This document shows, piece after piece, positions 1 to 6,714 of a stretch of 64,000 bases of DNA (positions are counted from its first letter, which is position 1; each line of letters starts with the position of its first letter). The stretch comes from CAZCTC01 sp964501335. GTDB taxonomy: Bacteria; Chloroflexota; Anaerolineae; B4-G1; SLSP01. Below the pieces are notes generated by a model. It made no database searches and was not told the DNA's origin. It saw only the letters and a list, made by a program, of their open reading frames with translations. A program made the translations under genes and the position numbers. The stretch lies in NCBI GenBank assembly GCA_964501335.1, contig CAZCTC010000004.1, positions 110,980 to 174,979 on the forward strand. The letters run 5' to 3'.

Positions 1-1
1 T

Positions 2-250
2 GGGGGCGTTTTTGCTGCTTTGGATGTTACGACTGCTCCTATCGCCGTTACGGATGAAAACGGTATGTTTTATTTTGTTAATGTTCCATCCCAGATGTTC
101 TTCCTGATGGTAGAAAGCTTTCCACAGAGCTTGATGTTGCACGAACGCGAAATTCAGGATAACGATCTGTTTGTGGACTTTAGAGAAAAGACCGGTAATG
201 TGGATTTAGGAACTGTGATAGCTTATGATCTGGCTTATGGGTCACCTTAA
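2..250 (+). CDS. C-terminal end of a protein with a carboxypeptidase-regulatory-like domain (partial)
   Basis: The reading frame is open from base 2 to a TAA at 248-250, so the gene begins outside the window. The visible 82 residues contain the pattern VTDENGMFYFVNVP, typical of the last strands of a carboxypeptidase-regulatory-like or Cna-B-like beta-sandwich, in which a turn with Asp-Glu-Asn-Gly precedes a Phe-rich strand ending in Val-Pro. Such domains usually occur as repeats in secreted or surface proteins; that this protein is secreted is inference. A TTG at 20 could be read as a start but lies inside the domain, so it is not the true start. A GC hairpin follows 50 bases after the stop. 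Confidence 0.6.
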   Translation, partial: GGVFAALDVTTAPIAVTDENGMFYFVNVPSQMFFLMVESFPQSLMLHEREIQDNDLFVDFREKTGNVDLGTVIAYDLAYGSP

Positions 251-300
251 GCTTTCAAAAAGCAAGGTGTTTTCACGGACAATCGATCATTGAATTTTTA

Positions 301-330
301 CGCCGCCGCCGCCACCTGGCGGCGGCGGCG
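301..330. terminator. Perfect 13-bp GC hairpin between the partial gene and rel
   Basis: A run of CGC/CCG triplets at 301-313 pairs perfectly with its complement at 318-330 across the loop ACCT. The following bases, TATAAATTTA, are AT-rich but not a real T-tract, so termination is plausible rather than certain. Confidence 0.5.
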
Positions 331-440
331 TATAAATTTAACGACGGCAGGGGATGGATTGACATTTGGAGTCGGCTGGTTATGATACTGTTACGGACGG
401 GGGTGCGCTTCCCGTAGAGGGGAAATATCAGGGGGCTGAG

Positions 441-2693
441 ATGACTAAATTTGCAGATCTTACCATTGAAGATGTTCTGAAGAAGATGCCGGAAGGCAGC
501 GTGGGCGTTGAAGCGCGGGCCCTGGTGCGTCGGGCCTATAATTTTGCAGAGGAGGCCCATGCGGGGCAGTTTCGCAAGTCGGGCGAGCCTTACCTTCAAC
601 ATTGTCTACATGTGGCCTCTCTGCTGGCTGATCTGCATCTCAAGCCTACGGTAATCGCCGCAGGCCTGTTGCATGATGTTCTGGAAGATTGTGATGTGAA
701 ACTGGAACAGCTTGAGGAGTTGTTCGGGGCTGAAGTGGCGGTGATGGTGGATGGGGTGACCAAATTGAAAGAGGTCGATCGTCTGACCGGCCTGGCGAAC
801 CTGGATGTGCCGCTGCGGATGGTATCGAGTGATAAGGAGGCGGAAAGCGATTCCAGAGTTCGGGATGCTCAGGAGTCGGAAAGCCTGCGCAAGATGTTTA
901 TTGCCATGGCCAAGCATCCCCGGGTGATGTATATCAAGCTGGCGGATCGCCTGCACAATATGCGGACATTGGGGGCGCTTTCTCCGGAGCGGCAAACCAT
1001 TATTGCCCGGGAAACCATGGATATTTTTGCGCCGTTGGCTAACCGCATCGGGGTCTGGCGGTGGAAAGGGGAGCTGGAAGACCTTTCGTTTCGGTATCTC
1101 AATCCAACGATGTATTCCAATCTGGCTTCTTTTTTGGAATCGAGTCGCCAGGAGCGCGAGGAGCGGGTCAAGCATCATATTACCGTGTTACAGAATGCAT
1201 TGAAGGATGAGAGTATTCCTGCCCAGGTCAAGGGACGCCCAAAACACATCTATAGCATTTATCGCAAGATGCAGCGGAAGAATGTGCCGTTCAGTCAAAT
1301 TTACGATACCGAAGGGCTGCGGGTGATTGTGGAGACCGATCCGCAGTGTTATCAGGTGTTGGGGATTGTGCATGGTCTCTGGCGACCGGTGCCGGGTGAA
1401 TTTGACGATTATATCGCCCATCCCAAGCCCAATCTCTATCGCAGTTTGCATACGGCGATTTTTGGGGAAGATGGACGGCCGTTGGAGATTCAAATCCGGA
1501 CGGTATCCATGGATGAGATTGCGGAAAACGGTATGGCGGCGCACTGGCGTTACAAGGAAGCCGGGCACAGTACCGATCCGGATGTCGATCAGGAAGTGGC
1601 CTGGATGCGGCAATCGGTGCAGGATTTCGGCCAGGAGAGTGGGGAGGCCTTTGTCGAATTGATGAAGGCCGATATTTTCCAGGATCGCGTTTTTGTTTTT
1701 ACACCGCAGGCAAAGCTGATTGATTTACCGGCCGGGGCCACTCCGCTTGATTTTGCCTATCATATCCATACCGATATCGGTCACCGCTGCCGTGGCGCTA
1801 AGGTGGACGGGCGATGGGTGACTCTGAACTATCAATTGAAGACGGGTGAGCGCGTGGAGATTATTACCAGCAAGACCGTGGCGCCCAGCCGCGACTGGTT
1901 GAATGAAGAGTTGGGGTATGTGAAAACCCATCGGGCCCGGGAGAAGATTGCGCAATGGTTCCGTCGACAGGGGCGGGAGGACAATGTGGCGCAGGGTGGA
2001 GCGATTGTCGAACGGGAGCTGAAACGATTGGGCCTGACGGATTCTGTGGAAGATGTGGCCCGGCTCTTTGCCAAGCGCTATCAACGGATTGAGGATTTTT
2101 TGGCGGCAGTCGGGATCGGGGATGTTTCCAGTGAGCGGATTGCCAATCGTTTGGAAGAGCTGATTCAGAGCCGGACTGCAGAAAAAGCGAAGGATATCGA
2201 GTTGCCGGAGCCGGTGCCGGAACCGCCGCAGGCTTTGCCTTCCAGTGCCGGGAAGGTTTTTATCCGAGGCACGGGCGATTTATTGACGCATGTGGCGCGT
2301 TGTTGTAATCCTTTGCCCGGTGAGGCTATTATTGGTTATGTGACCCGCGGCAAAGGTGTGACGATCCATAAGCGTGAATGCCCCAATGTGTTGCAAATGG
2401 GAGTGGAAGATCGGGAGCGATTGATTGAAGTGGAGTGGGGGAAAGAAGAGACGACTTTCCCGGTACGGGTGTTGGTGCGGGCGTACGATCGGTCGCGGTT
2501 GTTCCACGATATCAGTGGGGTGGTGGCCAATGAGAATCTGAATATGACGGCGGTGACTACTTCCAAACGCGATCGTTACAATGTGGTTCCGATCTATATT
2601 ACGATGGAAGTGCCGAATCTGGCGAAACTGCATCGAGTTTTGGGAAAAATCGAGCAGGTTTCTAATGTGATCGATGCCCGGCGGGTAGGATAA
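441..2693 (+). CDS. rel: Bifunctional-type (p)ppGpp synthetase/hydrolase, RelA/SpoT family
   Basis: A long RSH alarmone enzyme of 750 residues. An HD hydrolase domain comes first, with H78-D79 and E82-D83 in LLHDVLED and the downstream LADRLHN motif, so the hydrolase looks intact. The synthetase domain follows (RPKHIYSIYRKM, then YIAHPKPNLYRSLHT and EIQIRT). A TGS domain lies near 415-478, a Cys-rich conserved region near 612-650 and an ACT domain near 673-745. The synthetase carries E320-F-D-D, the acidic EXDD version known from monofunctional RelA, instead of the RXKD usual in bifunctional enzymes. I chose ATG 441, preceded by AGGGGGCTGAG, over an in-frame TTG at 366, because homologous sequence starts after it. 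It is followed by two repeat elements and a convergent gene. It should make and degrade (p)ppGpp in the cytoplasm. Confidence 0.93.
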   Translation: MTKFADLTIEDVLKKMPEGSVGVEARALVRRAYNFAEEAHAGQFRKSGEPYLQHCLHVASLLADLHLKPTVIAAGLLHDVLEDCDVKLEQLEELFGAEVAVMVDGVTKLKEVDRLTGLANLDVPLRMVSSDKEAESDSRVRDAQESESLRKMFIAMAKHPRVMYIKLADRLHNMRTLGALSPERQTIIARETMDIFAPLANRIGVWRWKGELEDLSFRYLNPTMYSNLASFLESSRQEREERVKHHITVLQNALKDESIPAQVKGRPKHIYSIYRKMQRKNVPFSQIYDTEGLRVIVETDPQCYQVLGIVHGLWRPVPGEFDDYIAHPKPNLYRSLHTAIFGEDGRPLEIQIRTVSMDEIAENGMAAHWRYKEAGHSTDPDVDQEVAWMRQSVQDFGQESGEAFVELMKADIFQDRVFVFTPQAKLIDLPAGATPLDFAYHIHTDIGHRCRGAKVDGRWVTLNYQLKTGERVEIITSKTVAPSRDWLNEELGYVKTHRAREKIAQWFRRQGREDNVAQGGAIVERELKRLGLTDSVEDVARLFAKRYQRIEDFLAAVGIGDVSSERIANRLEELIQSRTAEKAKDIELPEPVPEPPQALPSSAGKVFIRGTGDLLTHVARCCNPLPGEAIIGYVTRGKGVTIHKRECPNVLQMGVEDRERLIEVEWGKEETTFPVRVLVRAYDRSRLFHDISGVVANENLNMTAVTTSKRDRYNVVPIYITMEVPNLAKLHRVLGKIEQVSNVIDARRVG

Positions 2694-2706
2694 ATTTGAT
2701 TTTAGC

Positions 2707-2810
2707 GTCCCGCTAACGGCTTTTTTCGGTAAAAAGCGACGCGCTGGATGGGGAGAGAGAGTTGTTTTTATTCATATTTTCGGCGGCTTCAGAAAGCCGC
2801 CGAAAATATG
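2707..2810 (+). repeat. Interspersed hairpin element, copy 1 (forward)
   Basis: Begins GTCCCGC, then a small hairpin around CTTTTTTCGGTAAAAAG, then the linker GCGACGCGCTGGATGGGG and a T-rich stretch. It ends in a perfect 17-bp hairpin: arms 2773-2789 and 2794-2810, loop CAGA. The stem core is CGGCGGC. Forward means GTCCCGC is at the left. Confidence 0.85.
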
Positions 2811-2853
2811 GGCTTTTTCCAGACCAAGCGCACAGGTCGAATTTGATTTTAGT

Positions 2854-2960
2854 GTCCTGCAACAGGTGCTTTTTCGGTAAAAAACGACGCGCTGGATGCT
2901 ACGCGAGGGAGAGAGTTTTTAGTAACGAAGAGAGCGCAATCTTCAGGATTGCGCTCTCTT
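2854..2960 (+). repeat. Interspersed hairpin element, copy 2 (forward, tandem with copy 1); also acts as the convergent terminator
   Basis: A second copy 43 bases after copy 1: GTCCTGC, the CTTTTTCGGTAAAAAACGACGCGCTGGATG-type linker (seen in two halves), then a hairpin with arms 2928-2941 and 2947-2960 and loop TTCAG. Its stem (GAGAGCGCAATC) has nothing in common with copy 1. It is symmetrical and followed by TTTGT, and lies between the convergent rel and PpiC-type genes, so it may also end transcription. Confidence 0.75.
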
Positions 2961-2977
2961 TGTATTAAGATTGAATT

Positions 2978-4156
2978 TTAGTAGCTGTCGGTGACGGGAG
3001 GAACGGCGTCCTTCCAGTCTTCAGCGCGTTTGACCGTGGGGGGCTGATTTTTGGTAGCCAACCAGTCTTGATAGGCCTGGGTTTTCTTTTCCGTCAACAC
3101 CCAGTCTTCAAGCGGACGGTCTTCTTCGTGGCCCTGGACAAAGACCATGTAATAGCGTCCGTCCTGTTCCATGACAATTTCACTGGTTTTGCTGACGGGG
3201 GTATTGAAGGCGATCTTTTCCACTTCGGGACCAATTTGGGTGCTCAGGTAGTTCTGGGGAATCCAGGGGATGGATCCGCCGCTGACCGACCCGGTGTAGG
3301 TGCTGCTGTCCTGGATCGAAGCCAGAATGTCCTCGGGGGTTTCGCCGGTCTGGAAGCGTTTTTGCACTGCCAGGAGTTCGGTTTGAGTGGGGGCGGTGAA
3401 GTACATAAGTTCGACCTGGGTGCCTGAGGTGGGAATATCTTTGCTCAGAGCCTCTTCCAGTTTGGTCTTGAGGAGGTCGGTAGCGACCATTTCGCGGAAC
3501 TGGGCTTCGGTCAATTTGGTGGGGGCGAGCCAGTTGGTGACGAAATTCTGGTAATTGATTTTGTATCCGCCTTCGGTCATCGGTGCCGTACCGGAGAGGG
3601 CCGCCGTGTCGCTGATGGTGGTGGTCGTCGTGACGTTGCGATCATAGCCGATCATCTTTTCTATGGCCAGATCGATTTCCTCGTCCGTGACGGTCAGCCC
3701 CCGGAGCTTGGCTTCCTGGCGCACCAGTTCTTCTTCGATCATCGTGGTCAGCACATCGTTGGCCAGAATATCGGACATATCCGCACTGAGCTGGCTTTGA
3801 TATTGCTGGATTTGAGATTGAATTTGCTGGGTGATGCTGTCCGAACCATCGCCGGCGCCGGCGAATTGCGTCAGCATCTCCTGGTATTGGGCGATCTGGC
3901 TTTTGATGGTGTTACGCTGGAAAAGAATCCGGCTTTGGAAGAGGTTGCGGGTTATAGGGGTATCGTTGACGGTGGCAACGGGACTCATCCCTTTGAAGAT
4001 GACTTCGGTAAAGAGCCCATAACCGAGCAGCAGGACGATGATGGCGATGATGCCGATGGCGCCCTGCGTGATATATTTCTTCATCTGCTCGTCTTTTTCG
4101 TGGTGGGCAATTTGCCGACGAGTGGTGATTTTCTCTACAGGTTTTTTGGTGGCCAT
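2978..4156 (-). CDS. Membrane-anchored PpiC/SurA-type peptidyl-prolyl isomerase and chaperone
   Basis: 392 residues. A basic N-terminus precedes one membrane helix near 27-49 (a GIIAIIVLLLGYGLF-like stretch), then a SurA/PrsA-like helical chaperone part (VATVNDTPITRNLF, typical of SurA_N). A parvulin-type isomerase domain follows near 245-355. It should help proteins fold outside the membrane; this is known for the family, and the topology is inferred from the sequence. The gene is last in the rpsF-ssb-rpsR cluster, but a strong hairpin separates it from rpsR, so its expression may be partly uncoupled. The start ATG at 4156 has GGAG five bases upstream. The Thr-rich stretch near 180 looks like a flexible insert. 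Confidence 0.85.
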   Translation of the reverse strand: MATKKPVEKITTRRQIAHHEKDEQMKKYITQGAIGIIAIIVLLLGYGLFTEVIFKGMSPVATVNDTPITRNLFQSRILFQRNTIKSQIAQYQEMLTQFAGAGDGSDSITQQIQSQIQQYQSQLSADMSDILANDVLTTMIEEELVRQEAKLRGLTVTDEEIDLAIEKMIGYDRNVTTTTTISDTAALSGTAPMTEGGYKINYQNFVTNWLAPTKLTEAQFREMVATDLLKTKLEEALSKDIPTSGTQVELMYFTAPTQTELLAVQKRFQTGETPEDILASIQDSSTYTGSVSGGSIPWIPQNYLSTQIGPEVEKIAFNTPVSKTSEIVMEQDGRYYMVFVQGHEEDRPLEDWVLTEKKTQAYQDWLATKNQPPTVKRAEDWKDAVPPVTDSY

Positions 4157-4172
4157 AGTTTCTCCATTTAGA

Positions 4173-4207
4173 AGCAGCGGGCATAGGACAATCCTATGCC
4201 CGCTGCT
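4173..4207 (-). terminator. 16-bp hairpin between rpsR and the PpiC-type gene
   Basis: Arms 4173-4188 and 4192-4207 pair perfectly around the loop CAA. On the minus strand it falls just downstream of rpsR and 17 bases before the next ATG. No T-tract follows, so it may be an attenuator, an mRNA-stabilising end or a processing site rather than a full terminator. Confidence 0.55.
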
Positions 4208-4222
4208 CGTATGTCAGGGGAT

Positions 4223-4528
4223 TTAGTAGGGATGCCCTTGTTCGGAGACAAAGGGCAGCAGAGCGATATGGCGGGCGCGCTTGATAGCGACGGCCAGCCG
4301 GCGCTGGTGTTTGGCGCAGAGACTGGTCTGGCGGCGAGGGCGGATTTTACCACGCTCGCTGACATAGCGCCGCAGCAGGTCAACCTGCTTGTAATCAATA
4401 TTACTTTGGTTTTCGGTGCAGAAGTAGCAGACGCGCCGGCGGGGGGCGAATTTCCGTTGGGCATCGCCGCCGCGGGGCCGGGCTTCATTGCTGCTGCTGC
4501 TCCGACCACGGTTGCTGGGATAAGGCAT
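4223..4528 (-). CDS. rpsR: Small ribosomal subunit protein bS18
   Basis: 101 residues with the bS18 core: RRRVCYFC, then IDYKQVDLLRRYVSERGKI, then RHQ-type basic residues ending at ALLPFV. It binds the 30S platform with bS6. The CxxC in VCYFC marks the zinc-ribbon-like form of S18. A Ser/Arg-rich N-terminal extension of about 25 residues precedes the core. The ATG at 4528 follows AGGAGGAATAGC. It is the third gene of the classic rpsF-ssb-rpsR order, all on the minus strand. Confidence 0.95.
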   Translation of the reverse strand: MPYPSNRGRSSSSNEARPRGGDAQRKFAPRRRVCYFCTENQSNIDYKQVDLLRRYVSERGKIRPRRQTSLCAKHQRRLAVAIKRARHIALLPFVSEQGHPY

Positions 4529-4569
4529 GCTATTCCTCCTCAGAAAAGTAGCAACTAAGTTTTTTTAAT

Positions 4570-4989
4570 TTAGAAAGGGGCGCCCGGGCCGAGCGGCTCC
4601 TCTTCCCCTTCTTCAAGGGGAAGATCGTTGTCTTCGGCCTGGTCGGCGGCATTATCATATCCATCCAGGAAGATCAACTCCTGCGCCACCAGTTCTGTGC
4701 GATAGTGGCGTTGGCCGTCCATATCTTCCCAGGAACGTGTTTGTAGCCGTCCTTCCACATAGACCTGGGAGCTTTTGTGCAGACGTTTCTTGCACAATTC
4801 AGCCAGCCCTCCCCAGGCGACTACGTGAAACCATTCGGTCTCTTCCCGGCGTTCTCCTTCGTTGTTGGTCCATCCACGGGTGGTGGCCACATTGAAGGCG
4901 GCGACAGGCTGACCGCTGGCGGTGAACCTCATTTCGGGGTCCCGCCCCAGCCGACCGATGATCATTACTTTATTGAGTCCACGCACCAT
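4570..4989 (-). CDS. ssb: Single-stranded DNA-binding protein
   Basis: 139 residues. It opens with NKVMIIGRLGRDPEMRFTASG, the standard OB-fold start of bacterial SSB (seen here in MIIGRLGRDPE), and continues through ETEWFHVVAWG and VYVEGRL. The tail is short, acidic (DLPLEEGEEE) and ends GPGAPF rather than the usual DDDIPF, so the tip that recruits partner proteins is altered but keeps Pro-Phe. It protects ssDNA in replication and repair. The ATG at 4989 follows GGGGGA. Between rpsF and rpsR, as in many bacteria. Confidence 0.94.
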   Translation of the reverse strand: MVRGLNKVMIIGRLGRDPEMRFTASGQPVAAFNVATTRGWTNNEGERREETEWFHVVAWGGLAELCKKRLHKSSQVYVEGRLQTRSWEDMDGQRHYRTELVAQELIFLDGYDNAADQAEDNDLPLEEGEEEPLGPGAPF

Positions 4990-5018
4990 GGCGTTCCCCC
5001 TGAACAGTTGCTGATAGG

Positions 5019-5417
5019 TCAGGCAGCTGCTTCAGAAGGGGTGGTCGGCGCTTCCTGGGACAGATCGGGCTCGGCGCTTTCCTGAGCGGTTTCAACAACC
5101 ACCGGCTCTTTTTTCGCCGGGGCGGGCTCTTCCAGCCGAACGATCAGTTCGCGCAGCACCCCTTCCGCTAATAACAGGTTGCGCTCGAATTGCTTAACGG
5201 CATTGGGATCGGCGCTAAAGCGTACCAGATAATAGCGGCCCTCTTTCTGGTGCTTGATGCGATACGCAAGGCGGCGAAGCCCCCAGGTATCAAATTGTTT
5301 AACCGTGGCTTTCGCCTCATTGAGGTAAGTGCGGATGCGTTGAAGCAACGCTTCAGTGCCTTCCTCATCCAAACCGGGGTGCAAAATCACCATCAACTCA
5401 TAATCCCGCGTAGCCAA
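5019..5417 (-). CDS. rpsF: Small ribosomal subunit protein bS6
   Basis: 132 residues from a TTG start. The core (RDYELMVILHPGLDEEG, WGLRRLAYRIKHQKEGRYYLV, FERNLLLAEGVLRELIVR) is bS6, which pairs with bS18 on the 30S platform. The start is set by AAAGGAGG at 5429-5436 on the minus strand, 11 bases before TTG 5415-5417, and by bS6 proteins normally beginning just before the RDYE strand. The frame runs further upstream, but that part has no homology. An acidic Ala/Glu/Pro-rich tail of about 35 residues follows, longer than in E. coli. First gene of rpsF-ssb-rpsR, downstream of rnpB. Confidence 0.88.
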   Translation of the reverse strand: MATRDYELMVILHPGLDEEGTEALLQRIRTYLNEAKATVKQFDTWGLRRLAYRIKHQKEGRYYLVRFSADPNAVKQFERNLLLAEGVLRELIVRLEEPAPAKKEPVVVETAQESAEPDLSQEAPTTPSEAAA

Positions 5418-5531
5418 GACGGTGTCTACCTCCTTTCCATGGGTTTGCTCTTGCATGCGGGCGCAGGAGCGGAAAGACCGTCTGGTCAATCCGGTGCATG
5501 TTACCACAGAATCGGGGAATGGCAAGATGAA

Positions 5532-5911
5532 GGGTTTGAGTGAGCCTGTAAGCCGGATTTTGTTCCCTGGAGGGTGGTGAACATCTATCTCGAAGGCCGG
5601 TTACCCGACCCCTCTAGCAGTCTACCCGGAGGCTGTGCATGCACAGGAACGGGCCGTTCCCGGCTCCGAAGAGCCTGTCCTCCTGCTTGACCTTGCTCCA
5701 GGTGGGGGTTGCCTGGCCAGCCGGTTACCCGGACTGCCGGTGGTCTCTTACACCGCCTTTTCACCCTTACCCGCCGAAGCGGGCGGTTTGTTTCTGTGGC
5801 CCTGTCCGCGGATCGCTCCGTCCGGGGGTTACCCGGCACCCTGCCCTGTGGAGTCCGGACTTTCCTCACGCAGCGGGGGGCTGCGCGCGATCACCCGTCT
5901 CACTCAAACCC
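5532..5911 (-). ncRNA. rnpB: RNase P RNA, bacterial class A
   Basis: Read on the minus strand, this has the universal P4 element GAGGAAAGTCCGGACTCC, the AGAGACCACCGGC region, repeated GGGTAACC tetraloop-receptor-like pieces and the 3' end AAATCCGGCTTACAG. The two ends, 5532-5544 and 5899-5911, are perfectly complementary over 13 bases and form helix P1, which fixes the boundaries at about 380 nt. It is the catalytic RNA that matures tRNA 5' ends. It lies just upstream of rpsF in the same direction. An overlapping 94-codon minus-strand frame is only a by-product of the RNA. Confidence 0.95.
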
Positions 5912-6075
5912 GGGTTAAGGATACCACAATTGTAAGGTCCTGCAAGGTGCGGCACTCCGAAAGATGAAAAAGAGATTTCACCACAGAGTCACAGAGGACA
6001 CAGAGAAGAAGAGAGGAGATTTTCTGAAACGTAATGGGGAATTAGCGCGCCGCCGGGACGGCTCTGGAAATGTCC

Positions 6076-6178
6076 ATGTTTTCGCGGGCTTCAGAAAGCC
6101 CGCGAAAACATAAACAAAAAAACTTTCTCTCGCCATCCAGCGCGGCGTATCTGATCAGGAAAAGATCATTTGCGGGAC
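6076..6178 (-). repeat. Interspersed hairpin element, copy 3 (reverse)
   Basis: Perfect 16-bp hairpin with arms 6076-6091 and 6096-6111 and loop CAGA. The stem core is GCGGGC. It is followed by the reverse-complemented linker CCATCCAGCGCGGCG, a small hairpin (TGATC...GATCA) and GCGGGAC at the right end. Confidence 0.85.
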
Positions 6179-6208
6179 GTTACAAGGCCGGGCCCTTACT
6201 ATAGCGGT

Positions 6209-6278
6209 CTATTTTCAGGACAGAACGCCATGCAGGGGGCGGCACCCCGAAGGATGAAAATTCAGCGGAAGTAGACAG
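6209..6278. repeat. 70-bp block repeated at 63873-63943
   Basis: Runs from CTATTTTCAGGACAG through GGCGGCACCCCGAAGG to GTAGACAG. It matches 63873-63943 with a few substitutions and one indel. Both copies lie roughly 30-125 bases beyond a reverse hairpin element, so the two may form one composite unit. Confidence 0.85.
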
Positions 6279-6318
6279 TAGACAGCCTGCGTCGCCTGTG
6301 CGGTTCTGGAAAAGGGCC

Positions 6319-6420
6319 ATGTTTTGGTGCGCCTTCTGAGGCGCACCAAAACATAAACAGAAAAACTCTCTCCCCCCATCCAGCGCGGCGCGACTTACAG
6401 GAGAGGAGCTTTGTGCGGGC
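6319..6420 (-). repeat. Interspersed hairpin element, copy 4 (reverse)
   Basis: Perfect 15-bp hairpin: arms 6319-6333 and 6340-6354, loop TTCTGA. The stem contains GGTGCGCC. It is followed by the reverse linker CCATCCAGCGCGGCGCGAC and GCGGGC. Confidence 0.85.
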
Positions 6421-6714
6421 TATTTTCAGATATATGGGGGAGTTTTTACGGGAAATTCCGTACTGTTTTTGCGAAAATTCCGTAGTTCTACGGATATACA
6501 AAACAAACCAGAAATGGATAATTTGAACCGGCCGGAAAGCCGTATCCTTTTCAGGTCATTGGGGGACCAATTTGAGCCGATGAGCCTAAATGGCCCAGTT
6601 TTTGCCAGTGATGTGGAAATCGATGCGGTATGATGGCTTTGTTGGATGGAGAGGATTTCGCCATTTAAATTATTGCAATCTCCAATCTTATTTCATTCTA
6701 CGCGGAGGAATTTA

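Larger units (their letters stand above)
5912..6714. other. Gene-free region of repeats before the RHS gene
   Basis: No gene is supported here. It holds two reverse copies of the interspersed hairpin element (6076-6178, 6319-6420), a 70-base block at 6209-6278 repeated at the window's right end, a degenerate copy of that block near 5945-5975 (TGCGGCACTCCGAAAGATG), and the microsatellite-like run GTAGACAGTAGACAG. Unique AT-rich sequence from 6421 probably carries the RHS promoter, but no convincing -35/-10 pair was found. Confidence 0.7.

Noticed and set aside
366..440. TTG 366 as the start of rel
   Set aside because: The first 25 residues have no family similarity, and ATG 441 has a plausible SD.
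5585..5967. Overlapping short frames on both strands
   Set aside because: They lie within rnpB, whose structure explains the sequence.
6602..6634. TTGCCA and TATGAT as the RHS promoter
   Set aside because: The spacer is 21 bases, too long for a normal promoter.
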